Positions 27,447 through 37,271 of a stretch of 64,000 bases of DNA are shown piece by piece. The position numbers and the translations under genes were made by a program. The stretch's first letter is position 1. Each line of letters starts with the position of its first letter. Below the pieces are notes generated by a model. It saw only the letters and a program-made list of their open reading frames with translations. It had not been told where the DNA came from and ran no database searches. The stretch is from Burkholderiaceae bacterium (GTDB taxonomy: Bacteria; Pseudomonadota; Gammaproteobacteria; Burkholderiales; Burkholderiaceae). The DNA is taken from NCBI GenBank assembly GCA_018261955.1, contig JAGTRK010000005.1:1-64000 (forward strand). The letters are read 5' to 3'.

Positions 27447-27567
27447 GTTGAACAATAAAGTGTTCAAGTCTCAGAAAAAGCCAGTGATTTGAGTACGCGA
27501 TGGTATTATACTTGGGCATTTTTATACTCAAACCGCAACTATTCTATTACCCAAAAATTATTCAACC

Positions 27568-29853
27568 ATGACTAAAATTTCTCAGCCGATTGCAGGTGAA
27601 GCAGGCGAATGTGGCTCTGCACCTTCATTGTTAATTCCTAAAATTATTCATATCGTCTGGGTCGGTGATGAGCGCAAACGACCTGATAATTGCATCCAGA
27701 CGTGGAGGGTGCATCATCCTGATTGGGAAATTAAGGTGTGGGGCAACACCTCCCTAAAAGAACATGCTTGGGTCAATGCCAAACACATACAGGCGATGTG
27801 GTCACGCGAGTTAAATGGTGTTGCCGACATGATGCGCTGGGAGATTTTGTATCGAGAGGGTGGTTTTGCCGTGGATGCAGACAGCATTTGTCTGCGTCCA
27901 CTCAACGAAGAATGGCTTAAATTGGAGGCGTTTGCCTGTTGGGAGAATGAGCAGGTTCAACCAGGGTTGATTGCGGCAGGCTACTTCGCTGCGCGCCCCA
28001 ATAATCCATTCGTCGGGCAGATTATCATGGACATTTACAATGCCCCGACAGTAACCCACGCGATGGCGTGGAAAACTGTGGGGCCGCAGCGTTTGACCGA
28101 TACCTATAATCAACATGCTTATCGTGGACTAACGATTTTTCCCAGTTACACATTTATCCCTGAGCATTTCACAGGGGTGCGCTACACGGGTGACGGTTTG
28201 GTGTATGCCACGCAAGAGTGGGCAACCACCAAGCGTGGCTATGATGTGCTGCATCAAAAAAAGATTGAATTGCCCACCGTTAAGGCATCAAACACAGTGC
28301 AGCAGGATGTTGAAAAAAGTACAAAGAAAGAAATGGCTAGCGAGCAAAAACAGTCATTTGAACAAAAGACAGGTACAACCACAAACTCTCCGCTCGAACA
28401 GCAACACGCAGCATTTTTCGTGCAAAAGCAATCGGTACAACGCAATTTGATTGGGTGTAGTCGGATTGAAGTGTTTGCAAATTTATGTCAGGGCAAGCGT
28501 GTGTTGCATATCGGCTGTGCGGATTGGCCAATTACCAACCCCGACACTTCCTTACATTTGGGTTTGCAAAAATACTGCGCACAGTTGGATGGGTTTGATA
28601 TTCATGAAGAAGCGTTGGCACAATTGCGCCCGTTTGTGCAAGGTGCATTGTTTTCGCGTTTGGAGGACATCACGGCGTATTATGACTTGGTGTTGGTACC
28701 TGAGGTGATGGAGCATGTGCCCAATGTGCAAGAATTTTTGGTGCAATTGGACAAGATAAACACCCAAAAATATGTCATTACAGTGCCTGACGCGTATTCG
28801 TGTTTTTCTGAGCACTTTGATTTTGTGGCGGACACAGAAACCTTTGTGGAGGTGGTGCATCCAGACCATAATTGTTGGTACACCCCATACACGCTCAGCA
28901 ATGTCATTCGCAAATACACCTCTTGGCAGTTGGATGGCATGTGGTTTTTTAATCGCATATCGCTCTTGGCCATTGTGAGCAAATCGCCTTCAGCTGATTT
29001 ATTTGATTCTGAAAATAATTTGATGACAGTAAGTACCGTGTCAAAAGAAAAAAGTCTAGAAAAAAGTTTAGAAAAAAATTTTAATATGGAATTTAGTTAC
29101 ATAATTGCCTACAGACACTCTGAAGAAAGAATAAAAAATATACAACTAGTTTTGGACTGGTTAGGAAATTCGCCTACTGAAATAATTCTTGTTGAAAGTG
29201 ATCTTGAAAGTGAATTAGAGGTTTTAAAAGACAAATATAATTTTAAACATATTTTCTTGAAAAATAATTACCCTTTTAATAAGTCTTGGTGTTTCAATGT
29301 TGGATATAAATCTGCAGTTACAGAGAATATAGTTTTTGGCGATGCTGATTTGATCATGGATAAGGCAAAGTTTTTGGAAGCCGTATCAAACCTTTCTGAA
29401 TATGAAGTTGTCAATCCTTATGGACCAGTTCTTGATCTCACTTTTGAGGAATCCCAAAGATATGCCTTTACTAAAGATTTTAGTGATCTCAGTTCCATAT
29501 CAAGACCAGGTAGAGGAGAAACAGACCACCAAAAGGTTCCATTCTGTGGTGGTATAATTATGTTCAAAAAATTATGTTTGGAAAGTATGGCTGGTTGGAA
29601 TGAAGATTTCTGGGGATGGGGAGTTGAGGATGATGCTCAGTCTTATAAAGTATTCACACTTGAAAAAAAATCATTACAATGTGAGAATAAATGCTATCAC
29701 CTTTATCATGATAGATCTGCACCTGATCAGCAACTTTATTACAGAAACTTCAATGTTTATAAACAATTTGTGCAATTAGATAAACAAATGATGGAAAAAT
29801 ATGTAACTTCAATAAAAGATAAATTTGGAGATATAAATAAATTAAATAAATGA
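27568..29853 (+). CDS. Glycosyltransferase-methyltransferase-glycosyltransferase fusion
   Basis: This 761-residue protein joins three modules. Residues about 20-230 are a DXD sugar-transferase domain of the Gly_transf_sug/OCH1-capsule type (IPKIIHIVWVG, MMRWEILYREGGFAVDADS with DAD at 103-105). Residues about 295-475 are a SAM methyltransferase-like domain (VLHIGCADW, DLVLVPEVMEHVPN). Residues about 507-720 are a GT-A transferase (YIIAYRHSEER, GDADLI at 591-596, and WNEDFWGWGVEDDA at 677-690, the GT7-type galactosyltransferase motif). Two low-complexity linkers (about 235-290 and 480-506) separate them. From about 29010 the DNA turns AT-rich (near 30% GC), unlike the first two-thirds, pointing to a joined, foreign third module. 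Probably it modifies a surface glycan; the sugar and acceptor are unknown. Confidence 0.8.
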   Translation: MTKISQPIAGEAGECGSAPSLLIPKIIHIVWVGDERKRPDNCIQTWRVHHPDWEIKVWGNTSLKEHAWVNAKHIQAMWSRELNGVADMMRWEILYREGGFAVDADSICLRPLNEEWLKLEAFACWENEQVQPGLIAAGYFAARPNNPFVGQIIMDIYNAPTVTHAMAWKTVGPQRLTDTYNQHAYRGLTIFPSYTFIPEHFTGVRYTGDGLVYATQEWATTKRGYDVLHQKKIELPTVKASNTVQQDVEKSTKKEMASEQKQSFEQKTGTTTNSPLEQQHAAFFVQKQSVQRNLIGCSRIEVFANLCQGKRVLHIGCADWPITNPDTSLHLGLQKYCAQLDGFDIHEEALAQLRPFVQGALFSRLEDITAYYDLVLVPEVMEHVPNVQEFLVQLDKINTQKYVITVPDAYSCFSEHFDFVADTETFVEVVHPDHNCWYTPYTLSNVIRKYTSWQLDGMWFFNRISLLAIVSKSPSADLFDSENNLMTVSTVSKEKSLEKSLEKNFNMEFSYIIAYRHSEERIKNIQLVLDWLGNSPTEIILVESDLESELEVLKDKYNFKHIFLKNNYPFNKSWCFNVGYKSAVTENIVFGDADLIMDKAKFLEAVSNLSEYEVVNPYGPVLDLTFEESQRYAFTKDFSDLSSISRPGRGETDHQKVPFCGGIIMFKKLCLESMAGWNEDFWGWGVEDDAQSYKVFTLEKKSLQCENKCYHLYHDRSAPDQQLYYRNFNVYKQFVQLDKQMMEKYVTSIKDKFGDINKLNK

Positions 29854-29856
29854 TAA

Positions 29857-30172
29857 GGGGCTGTAGTAGATTAAGTTAAATTCCAGTCCTATATTTCAAT
29901 ATTCTAAACTGATTTTTTGGACTGCCGTAGTTAAATCTGGACTCACATTCTTTAAGAAACACAGGAAAGGAATTGTGGTTAATACCGTTGTATTTTCGTC
30001 GTACACGTTTGACTTGATTCCAAAAGTTTTCAACACCATTGATGTGATTTTTACCAGTTACAAACAATCGAGAATGATTGATGCGTTCATGGTAAAAGTC
30101 ACGCACATTCAAAGCGTCGTAACTTCGATAACAATCAGCATAAACCACACTGTCGGGAGCGATTTTGCGATC
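29857..30172 (-). mobile_element. IS1595-type (ISXO2-like) insertion sequence remnant
   Basis: A minus-strand frame (about 30180 to 29876) encodes the C-terminal part of an ISXO2-like transposase: KIAPDSVVYADCYRSYDAL, NHSRLFVTGKNHINGVENFW, NQVKRVRRKYNGI and ECESRFNYG. The acidic residues in ADCYRSY and GVENFW fit the DDE/N core of this family. The likely IS end is GGGGCTGTAGTAGATT at 29857, 3 bases after the preceding glycosyltransferase stop. The N-terminal half of the transposase and the other IS end are gone; the sequence runs into a piece of methyltransferase gene at about 30166-30172. Confidence 0.75.
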
Positions 30173-30308
30173 ACAATTGTTGGTACACCCTTACACCCTG
30201 AGAAATGTCATTCGCAAATACACCACTTGGCATTTGGAGGGTATGTGGTTTTTTAATCAAATGTCACTTTTAGCAATCGCAAGCAAATCGCCTCAACAGG
30301 ATCAGTGA
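30166..30308 (+). pseudogene. Orphan 3' tail of a second methyltransferase module
   Basis: This stretch repeats the end of the methyltransferase domain of the fusion gene 1.3 kb upstream. Allowing for one lost C in the ACCCC run near 30187, it reads HNCWYTPYTLRNVIRKYTTW, then HLEGMWFFNQMSLLAIASKS and a stop at 30306. The upstream version reads HNCWYTPYTLSNVIRKYTSW and QLDGMWFFNRISLLAIVSKS. Everything 5' of this tail was replaced by the IS remnant. It marks an ancestral second copy of the gene or module. Confidence 0.8.
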
Positions 30309-30329
30309 ATACGTGATGCACCGCCTCGG

Positions 30330-31718
30330 TTAAATAGTCATTGAAAACAAACGCGTTTCGGGTTGCTTGGCCCACAAACGCACATCGAATGCCATGGCGA
30401 TGTTGCGCACAAACGGGCGACCTTGCTCGGTAACTTTTAAACCATTGGGCAAAATTTCGAGCAAACCATCGTCCTGCATGGGTTTGAGCAATTCAACGGC
30501 TTGTGGCAGTTGGGCAAACTGCATGGCAGGGTCTGACCAATCGGTGTGCATGCGGCACATGATGTTGAGGATGTGCTGGCGGATGATTAAATCCTCAGCG
30601 GTGAGCAAATGCCCACGGGTTAAAGGTAGTTCATTCGCGCCAACCCGCGCCAAATAATTTTCCAATACTTTTTCGTTTTGCGCAAAAGCGTACCAACTGT
30701 CTGAAATCGACGATACGCCCAGACTAAGCATCAGACGCGTGTTGGTCTCGGTATAGCCCATGAAATTGCGGTGTAATCGACCTTCGTTCATGGCTTGATA
30801 CAGCGTGTCGTTGGGGCGGGCAAAATGATCCATGCCGACCTCAACGTAGCCCAATTCGTCAAACATTTCTTTGCCCAATTCATACAAAGCGCGTTTTTCA
30901 GGGCCGCTGGGTAAGTCCTCATCGTTAAAGCCGCGTTGACCATTGCCCTTAATCCAAGGCACATGCGCATAACTGTAAAATGCCAAACGGTCGGGTGCGA
31001 GTCTAGCGGTTGTGGCAATGGTGTGGCGCATGGTGTCTAAATTTTGGTGCGGCAGACCAAACACCAAATCATGACTAATTGAGGTATAGCCGATGGCGCG
31101 TGCGGTTTCGGTCACGCGTGCGACATTTTCGTACGGCTGAATGCGGTTGATGGCTTTTTGAACTTTAGCGTCGTAATCCTGCACCCCAAAACTCACACGG
31201 CGAAAACCCAAGTCGTACAAAGTTTGCAAATGCGCTTCGGTGGTGTTGTTTGGATGTCCTTCGAAACTGAACTCATGGTGGTCGGCGCGCTCGGCAAATT
31301 CAAACAAACCATTGATTAAATCGGTCAATTTTTCTGGCGCAAAAAAAGTAGGTGTGCCACCGCCCAAATGAATTTCGCGGATTTTAATGCGCTCATTCGA
31401 TGATTGTGCCAATAAATCCACGTACATGCGCCACTCTTTGAGCACCGCCGCGATGTAGCCCGCCTCGACTTCGTGCTTTTTGGTAATGCGGTGGTTGCAC
31501 GCGCAAAACGTGCACAGGCTTTCACAATATGGCAGATGGATGTACAGACTGATGCCGTCGCGCGCATTGGTCGCGTTGAAGGTGCGTGCGACGGTCTCAA
31601 GATACGGCGCGACCGAAAAATCGGCTTCTTGCCAATACGGCACAGTTGGGTAACTGGTGTAGCGAGGACCTGCGACATTGTATTTGTGAATGAGTTGCGG
31701 CGAGATGGACATAGACAT
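30330..31718 (-). CDS. hemN: Oxygen-independent coproporphyrinogen III oxidase
   Basis: HemN is a radical-SAM enzyme that makes protoporphyrinogen IX without oxygen. The protein (462 residues) shows YNVAGPRYTSYPT, the cluster motif CESLCTFCAC (about residues 60-70), HLGGGTPTF, FEGHPNNTT, SFGVQDYDAKVQKAINR and DLVFGLPHQ, all typical of true HemN rather than the HemW look-alike. Several ATG codons lie close together at the start and no clear ribosome site separates them; the first ATG is used. It supports haem synthesis at low oxygen. Confidence 0.95.
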   Translation of the reverse strand: MSMSISPQLIHKYNVAGPRYTSYPTVPYWQEADFSVAPYLETVARTFNATNARDGISLYIHLPYCESLCTFCACNHRITKKHEVEAGYIAAVLKEWRMYVDLLAQSSNERIKIREIHLGGGTPTFFAPEKLTDLINGLFEFAERADHHEFSFEGHPNNTTEAHLQTLYDLGFRRVSFGVQDYDAKVQKAINRIQPYENVARVTETARAIGYTSISHDLVFGLPHQNLDTMRHTIATTARLAPDRLAFYSYAHVPWIKGNGQRGFNDEDLPSGPEKRALYELGKEMFDELGYVEVGMDHFARPNDTLYQAMNEGRLHRNFMGYTETNTRLMLSLGVSSISDSWYAFAQNEKVLENYLARVGANELPLTRGHLLTAEDLIIRQHILNIMCRMHTDWSDPAMQFAQLPQAVELLKPMQDDGLLEILPNGLKVTEQGRPFVRNIAMAFDVRLWAKQPETRLFSMTI

Positions 31719-31926
31719 AACCAAAATAATAGGTGTGCTATTGTAGTCGAAAATTCAAATCTGTGGTGGGGCTAAGCGGGACGCATCCTGTCTCTCGTGA
31801 TAAACAGATTTACCAACATATCACTTTCTCGGGTGCGTGTGGCACATAAAAACCCCGTTTTTCTGGTTTTTTGTTTTACAATACCGCACTTTCCATTGTG
31901 TTTTAATTTTTTTGACCACGTCCAAA

Positions 31927-33276
31927 ATGCCACTCACCACAACACATTCCACCGATGCTGCATTCGAAACCACTCAACCACGCCAGTTTGTGCAGTGGTT
32001 GCGCGATGTTGCACCGTATGTGCACACGTTTCACAACAAAACCTTTGTGATTGCCTTTGGTGGTGAATTGATTGAGAACGACGGTTTAGAGGACTTGGTT
32101 TTTGATGTGAGCCTACTTAAGGCGATGGGGATGCGGATTGTGCTTATCCCCGGGGCGCGCCCGCAGATTGAAGCGCAATTGGCTTTGCGTCAAATTTCAT
32201 CAGAATTTGTCAATGGCATTCGTGTGACCAATGCGGCGACGCTCGAAGCGGTTAAAGAAGCCTGTGGCGCATTGCGTTTATCGGTTGAAGCGGCATTTAG
32301 TCAAGGTTTGCCGAATACACCAATGGCAGGCTCTTCTATCCATGTGGTTTCGGGCAACTTCATCACCGCAAAACCAGTGGGTGTGTTGGACGGCGTGGAT
32401 TACCAACACGCAGGCGTGGTGCGCAAAGTCAATCGTGAGGCGATTGAAACCCAGTTAAACGCAGGGCAAATAGTCTTGTTATCGCCTTTGGGTTTCTCGC
32501 CAACAGGTGAGGTGTTTAATTTGCTCACACCTGATTTGGCCAGTGCGGTGGCCAGTCAAATTCACGCGGATAAATTGATTATCCTCTCACATGAAGACGT
32601 GTTGGATGAACAAGGTGAACCCATACAGACTTTGGACATTCGCCAAGCCGAAGCCTTAGAGACCCATTTGCCTGTTGAGAATTTCTTGCGTCAGTCACTC
32701 TCGGCGGCGTGTGATGCGGTCAACGCGGGCGTGCCACGCGCCCACATCATTCCTGCGAAGGTTGATGGCAGCGTGTTGTTGGAATTGTTCCAGCATGATG
32801 GTGTGGGTTGTATGATTACGCAAAATAGTTTGGAAAGTTTGCGCGAAGCAACTGCGGAGGATTTGGGCGGTATTTTGCAACTGATTGCGCCGTTGGAGCA
32901 AGACGGCACGCTCGTGCCGCGCGGACGCGAAAAATTAGAAGCGGAATTGCCGTTTTTCAGTGTGCTTGAATATGATGGTATCATCTTAGGTTGCGCGGCT
33001 CTGTATCCGTTCAAAGAAGACCAGATGGGCGAGATGGCGTGTTTTTCCATTGATGCATCCATGCAGGGTATGGGTTTGGGCGAGCGCATGCTGGCACACA
33101 TCGAAAATCGCGCACGGCGCGAGGGTATGAAAGAGTTATTCGTGTTGACCACGCGCACCGCGCATTGGTTTATCAAGCGTGGCTTTATGCCTGCGACGGT
33201 CAACGATTTGCCCGACAATCGGCAAAAAATATACAATTGGCAACGCAAGTCGCAAATTTTTATCAAAAAACTTTAA
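31927..33276 (+). CDS. argA: Amino-acid N-acetyltransferase (N-acetylglutamate synthase)
   Basis: ArgA acetylates glutamate in the first step of arginine synthesis. The 449-residue protein combines an N-terminal amino-acid-kinase domain ([35 protein letters not shown], about 25-290) that binds arginine as a feedback inhibitor in this family, with a C-terminal GNAT domain (about 305-445; [33 protein letters not shown]). The ATG chosen gives the usual family start; a longer frame upstream adds an unlikely aromatic stretch. yggX follows after 11 bases, as in Burkholderia relatives. Confidence 0.94.
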   Translation: MPLTTTHSTDAAFETTQPRQFVQWLRDVAPYVHTFHNKTFVIAFGGELIENDGLEDLVFDVSLLKAMGMRIVLIPGARPQIEAQLALRQISSEFVNGIRVTNAATLEAVKEACGALRLSVEAAFSQGLPNTPMAGSSIHVVSGNFITAKPVGVLDGVDYQHAGVVRKVNREAIETQLNAGQIVLLSPLGFSPTGEVFNLLTPDLASAVASQIHADKLIILSHEDVLDEQGEPIQTLDIRQAEALETHLPVENFLRQSLSAACDAVNAGVPRAHIIPAKVDGSVLLELFQHDGVGCMITQNSLESLREATAEDLGGILQLIAPLEQDGTLVPRGREKLEAELPFFSVLEYDGIILGCAALYPFKEDQMGEMACFSIDASMQGMGLGERMLAHIENRARREGMKELFVLTTRTAHWFIKRGFMPATVNDLPDNRQKIYNWQRKSQIFIKKL

Positions 33277-33287
33277 GGTTTATCAAT

Positions 33288-33560
33288 ATGACACGTATGG
33301 TTCAATGTGTGCGTTTGAACGCACAAGCAGAAGGTTTGGATTTTGCGCCTGTTCCGGGGGCTTTGGGACAAAAAATTTATGAAAATGTCTCCAAGGAAGG
33401 TTGGGCGCAGTGGCTCAAACATCAAACGATGTTGATTAACGAGAACCGTTTGTCCATGCTGGATCCGCGCGCACGTCAGTATCTGCTCAAACAATGTGAG
33501 GCATTTTTCTTTGGCGATGGTGGTGATGCCGCAGCAGGATTTGTACCACCATCGGCATAA
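33288..33560 (+). CDS. yggX: Fe(II)-trafficking/oxidative damage protection protein YggX
   Basis: YggX helps protect iron-sulfur proteins from oxidation and takes part in iron traffic. The 90-residue protein has the family core [40 protein letters not shown] and [20 protein letters not shown]. The conserved Cys is at position 7. It lies 11 bases after argA and is probably cotranscribed. Confidence 0.93.
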   Translation: MTRMVQCVRLNAQAEGLDFAPVPGALGQKIYENVSKEGWAQWLKHQTMLINENRLSMLDPRARQYLLKQCEAFFFGDGGDAAAGFVPPSA

Positions 33561-33599
33561 AATGATATTTCTGAAATTTTCGTCTGAAAGTCAAAAAGG

Positions 33600-33628
33600 T
33601 TGACACAGGTAATTCGCATCAGTACAAT
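33600..33628 (+). promoter_or_regulatory. Sigma-70 promoter for the NlpC/P60 gene
   Basis: TTGACA and TACAAT are separated by exactly 17 bases, one of the best promoter matches in the window. Transcription would start about 115 bases before the hydrolase ATG, leaving a long AT-rich leader without a recognisable riboswitch. Confidence 0.75.
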
Positions 33629-33748
33629 GGCGCACATTGCCATCTAACTTATTGTTTTTTATTTGAGTTTTTTGAAAACTGGGTCAATATGTTGCCGTTG
33701 CAAGGCATTTGTTTATGCGAACAATGGTGATTAAATGGATATGATTTT

Positions 33749-34240
33749 ATGATTTTAAAAAGAATTTATAAGTCTGCAATAATGATTTTGGCTGGCTTGG
33801 CGTTTAGTTTTAGTAGCACGGTTGCGATGGCGGACGATGGTTTTGCGCAAAAATTATTGGGCAAAGCCATGCAGTTGATTGGTGTGAAATACCGCTACGG
33901 TGGCACATCTCCTGAAACGGGTTTGGATTGTAGCGGATATGTACAATATGTGTATAAAAATGCCGTGGGTGTGAGTTTGCCGCGCACCGCCTCGGAGCAA
34001 GCGCGTGTGGGTGACAATGTGGGTTCGGACATGCGTCCTGGAGATATGGTGTTTTTTAACACCCGTGGCTTTAGTAATTCACATGTGGGTATCTATGTGG
34101 GCAATGGTATGTTTGTACACTCGCCGAATTCACGTTCGCAAGTTCGTTTTGATACTCTGGATAGCGGTTATTGGAAAGCACATTTTACCAGTGCGCGACG
34201 CGTGTCTAAAGGTGCGGACAATGCACCGCAAGCGATGTAA
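33749..34240 (+). CDS. Secreted NlpC/P60 peptidoglycan hydrolase
   Basis: The 163-residue protein has an N-terminal export signal (IMILAGLAFSFSSTVAMADD) and one NlpC/P60 cysteine-peptidase domain: GVKYRYGGTSPETGLDCSGY with the catalytic Cys (about residue 62), SHVGIYVGNGMFVHSP with the catalytic His and the following His. Such enzymes cut peptide stems of peptidoglycan in the periplasm. No SH3 or LysM wall-binding domain is present. It stands alone with its own promoter and terminator. Confidence 0.92.
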   Translation: MILKRIYKSAIMILAGLAFSFSSTVAMADDGFAQKLLGKAMQLIGVKYRYGGTSPETGLDCSGYVQYVYKNAVGVSLPRTASEQARVGDNVGSDMRPGDMVFFNTRGFSNSHVGIYVGNGMFVHSPNSRSQVRFDTLDSGYWKAHFTSARRVSKGADNAPQAM

Positions 34241-34261
34241 TGTCCTTATCCAATGAATGCT

Positions 34262-34290
34262 AAAAACCCAGTCATCGAATTGGGTTTTTT
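34262..34290 (+). terminator. Terminator after the NlpC/P60 gene
   Basis: AAAAACCCA and TGGGTTTTT form a 9-base stem around a 10-base loop, followed by more T. It may also act on the convergent prfA transcript. Confidence 0.85.
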
Positions 34291-34311
34291 GTTATTGATG
34301 TGGTGTGGTGA

Positions 34312-35391
34312 TTAGACATCGCCCAAAGCCATCAGCTGTTCCGCTTGATATTCCGCCGCCAATGCTTGGAACATTTCATCCAAATCACCCAACATCATCG
34401 CATCAATTTTGTACCACGTTAAATTCACACGGTGGTCGGTGATGCGCCCTTGTGGAAAATTGTAGGTGCGGATGCGCTCGGAGCGGTCGCCCGAACCGAC
34501 CAATGATTTGCGTGTCGCAGCTTGTGAAGCGTTTTGTGCCTGCACTTGTGCATCTCGAATGCGCGTGACCAAAACCTTCATCGCTTTGTCTTTGTTGCGG
34601 TGTTGCGAGCGGTCGTCTTGACATTCGACCACCGTACCTGTGGGAATATGAGTGATGCGTACGGCAGAATCGGTTTTGTTGATGTGCTGCCCACCCGCGC
34701 CCGATGCGCGGAAGGTATCAATGCGCAAATCAGCAGGGTTGATAATCACGTCGCCCACCTCGTCGGCTTCGGGCATCACCGCCACGGTACAGGCGGAGGT
34801 GTGAATGCGGCCTTGCGCCTCGGTTTCGGGTACGCGCTGCACGCGGTGTCCACCTGATTCAAACTTCATGGTGGCATACACATCGTTGCCCGAGAGTTCA
34901 ACAATCACTTCGCGATAGCCGCCCAAATCCGAAGGCGACTCGCTCATGATATCCACGCGCCAGCCTTGACGCTCGGCGTAACGTGTATACATGCGCAATA
35001 AATTCGCTGCAAACAGTGCGGACTCTTCGCCACCTGTGCCTGCGCGGATTTCGAGAATGACATTGCGGTTGTCGTTCTCGTCCCTTGGGATGAGCATGGT
35101 GCGCAATTGGGTTTGCAGGGTGTCTAACTGCGCTTTATTGTTTTGGATTTCTTCTTGTGCAAACTCTTTGAGTTCGGCATCTGCGAGCATTTCTTGCGCG
35201 ATCTCGATGTCTTTTTCGGTTTGAATGTATTGGGAAAATGCCTCTACCACGGGTGTGATTTCGGCGTGCTCGCGCGTGAGTTTGCGATAATTATCGATGT
35301 CGTTGGTGACATCGGGTTGCTGGAGTAAGTGATTGATTTCTGAATGTCGCTCAACCAATTGGCTGAGTTTGTCGCGCATGGAGGGTTTCAT
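34312..35391 (-). CDS. prfA: Peptide chain release factor 1
   Basis: RF1 ends translation at UAA and UAG. The 359-residue protein shows [36 protein letters not shown], the catalytic GGQ in [18 protein letters not shown] (about residue 235), and [15 protein letters not shown]. Gene order hemA-prfA on one strand, 51 bases apart, is common in proteobacteria. The N-terminal ATG with MRDKLSQL four codons in is an alternative start. Confidence 0.97.
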   Translation of the reverse strand: MKPSMRDKLSQLVERHSEINHLLQQPDVTNDIDNYRKLTREHAEITPVVEAFSQYIQTEKDIEIAQEMLADAELKEFAQEEIQNNKAQLDTLQTQLRTMLIPRDENDNRNVILEIRAGTGGEESALFAANLLRMYTRYAERQGWRVDIMSESPSDLGGYREVIVELSGNDVYATMKFESGGHRVQRVPETEAQGRIHTSACTVAVMPEADEVGDVIINPADLRIDTFRASGAGGQHINKTDSAVRITHIPTGTVVECQDDRSQHRNKDKAMKVLVTRIRDAQVQAQNASQAATRKSLVGSGDRSERIRTYNFPQGRITDHRVNLTWYKIDAMMLGDLDEMFQALAAEYQAEQLMALGDV

Positions 35392-35442
35392 GGTGTTCCG
35401 ATGGTTGTGTGTTGAATGCAGTAAGGGCTAAAAAATTTACCC

Positions 35443-36759
35443 CTACAATTCGCCGTCATTCAACCAATTTTTTGAGACCAACTGCCATGCGTTGCGCACA
35501 GATTCATCGGTACTTTGTACGCCGACGGTTGGTTCATGCAGTAGTTTATTGGTCAGACGTTGTGACAATTGTGCCACCAGTTCTTGTGCATTTTGCACCG
35601 ACAATTCGCCACGCTCAGCCAGTCCATTGAGCGAACCCAAAATCCGTTCCAACTCTGCTTGGCGCACGCGTTCGGCACGTGCGCGTAGGTTTAAAACTTG
35701 CGGCATGTGGGCGCGGCGTTTTTGCTCAGCGGTAAAGTTGTGTACTTCGCGCTCCACAATGATTTGCGCATCGGCCAGCGCGGCAGTGCGTTGTGCGCTG
35801 TTGTGCGCGACAATGCTCGACAAATCGTCCACGGTATAGACATAGGCATCGGACAACTGGCTGACTGCATGCTCAATGTCGCGTGGCACGCCCAAATCGA
35901 CCATGACCACGGGGCGATTGCGCCGCGCTTTGAGTGCCGACTCGACCATGCCCAAACCGATAATCGGCAAGGTACTCGCGGTACAAGTGACCACCACGTC
36001 AAATTGATGCAACTGCTCGTGCAACTCGGTCAAGCGAATCGCTTGAGAATTGGGCGTGGGGTGGGCTTGTAATAATTCCTGCGCGCGCTCCAACGAACGA
36101 TTGGCAACGGTCAAACTGCGTGGCTGCGCGCCGACAATGTGTGCCGCAACCACATCCATCATTTCACCCGCGCCGACCAGCAGCACATTCAATTGATGAA
36201 AATCCTCAAATACCCGTTTGGCGAGTTTGACCGCAGCGGCGGCCATCGACACCGAATGCTCACCAATCGCCGTGTGCGTGCGCACATCCTTGGCAACGGC
36301 AAAACTCTTCTCGAACCATTGTTGCAACTGACTGCCCATCGTGCCTGCCTCGGATGCCAAACGCGCGGCCTGTTTCATTTGTCCGAGGATTTGTGGCTCA
36401 CCCAAAACCATTGAATTCATGCCACTGGCGACTGCAAAGGCGTGCGCCAGTGCACCATCATCCTGCAACACATACATGTGTTGTGCCAACTCTTCGGCTG
36501 ACACGCGGTGGTAGTCTGCCAGCCACTGCATCACCGCAGGCGCGTGCGCGAGCGATGGGTTTGGGTTAAAGCCATAGACTTCCATGCGGTTACAGGTCGA
36601 GAGTACGGCGATTTGGGGCGAGGTTTCAGGTTGATGAGCGGATAAGTTGGTTTGTAATTGCGGCAAGGCGTGCGACAACTCGGTTGGCGCAAAGGCAATT
36701 CGCTCGCGCAATGCCAACGGAGCGGTGGTGTGATTAAGACCTATAACAAACAACGACAT
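35443..36759 (-). CDS. hemA: Glutamyl-tRNA reductase
   Basis: HemA (GluTR) reduces glutamyl-tRNA to glutamate-1-semialdehyde, the first committed step of C5-pathway tetrapyrrole synthesis. The 438-residue protein starts MSLFVIGLNHTTAPLALRE, has the catalytic Cys in VLSTCNRMEVY (about residue 57), GEPQILGQMKQA, an NADPH domain (VLLVGAGEMMDVVAAH) and a C-terminal dimerisation helix. The upstream in-frame ATG would add five residues. With hemC, hemD and hemN it shows a full haem supply route spread through the window. Confidence 0.96.
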   Translation of the reverse strand: MSLFVIGLNHTTAPLALRERIAFAPTELSHALPQLQTNLSAHQPETSPQIAVLSTCNRMEVYGFNPNPSLAHAPAVMQWLADYHRVSAEELAQHMYVLQDDGALAHAFAVASGMNSMVLGEPQILGQMKQAARLASEAGTMGSQLQQWFEKSFAVAKDVRTHTAIGEHSVSMAAAAVKLAKRVFEDFHQLNVLLVGAGEMMDVVAAHIVGAQPRSLTVANRSLERAQELLQAHPTPNSQAIRLTELHEQLHQFDVVVTCTASTLPIIGLGMVESALKARRNRPVVMVDLGVPRDIEHAVSQLSDAYVYTVDDLSSIVAHNSAQRTAALADAQIIVEREVHNFTAEQKRRAHMPQVLNLRARAERVRQAELERILGSLNGLAERGELSVQNAQELVAQLSQRLTNKLLHEPTVGVQSTDESVRNAWQLVSKNWLNDGEL

Positions 36760-36826
36760 GTATTTGGGTGTCAAAAATATCGGTCAAAAACCGATGAAAG
36801 GAATGAAGGGCGGGCGGAAAGTTGGT

Positions 36827-36832
36827 ATTATA
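36827..36832 (-). promoter_or_regulatory. -10 element for hemA
   Basis: TATAAT on the minus strand, inside the palindrome GGTATAATACC, lies about 68 bases before the hemA start. No clear -35 is present. A divergent gene starts 107 bases to the right. Confidence 0.35.
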
Positions 36833-36938
36833 CCTGCCAAACTGTATCAGGGCTATGGGTAATGGTCGGGATGTCGCTGTGTCGCACTACAAATGCTCGA
36901 TTTATTGAAATGGTTTTGGTGTTAACAAGGATAATGAC

Positions 36939-37235
36939 ATGTTTTTTCAACAAGAACTCTGGCTTATCATGGTGGGGTTGGTGGTCGCTTACGTGGTGCG
37001 CAAACTCAACGGCAGTACGGTCGCATTCAAAAAAATTGCTTTGTGGGCATGCGCCATGAGTTTGATTGTCGGTGAATTGGGCATGGTGACACAATTGTTT
37101 TTCCCATCGGATGTGATGGGATTTTTGCTCACCACTTTGGCGGCACTGATTGCCTCTAAAATCGTGATTGGTGATCAAACCGCAGGCAATCAAAGCAAAC
37201 AGCACTATCCGCGCAACCGCAAACGCAAAGCATAA
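36939..37235 (+). CDS. Small inner-membrane protein of unknown function
   Basis: No family is recognised. The 98 residues hold three hydrophobic segments (about 6-20, 32-50 and 58-77: LWLIMVGLVVAYVV, IALWACAMSLIVGELGMV, GFLLTTLAALIASKIVIG) and a strongly basic tail (QHYPRNRKRKA), which by the positive-inside rule should face the cytoplasm. It lies 36 bases before the large ABC exporter gene and may be its partner or simply share its transcript. GC content and codon use look native. Confidence 0.6.
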   Translation: MFFQQELWLIMVGLVVAYVVRKLNGSTVAFKKIALWACAMSLIVGELGMVTQLFFPSDVMGFLLTTLAALIASKIVIGDQTAGNQSKQHYPRNRKRKA

Positions 37236-37271
37236 ATATATTCTCACTCGTTATTCATATTTCAAACCGTC

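Noticed and set aside
27448-27467. Operator or terminator from the TTGAACA dyad after btuD
   Set aside because: The dyad is perfect but short and has no T tract, so it is mentioned only under btuD.
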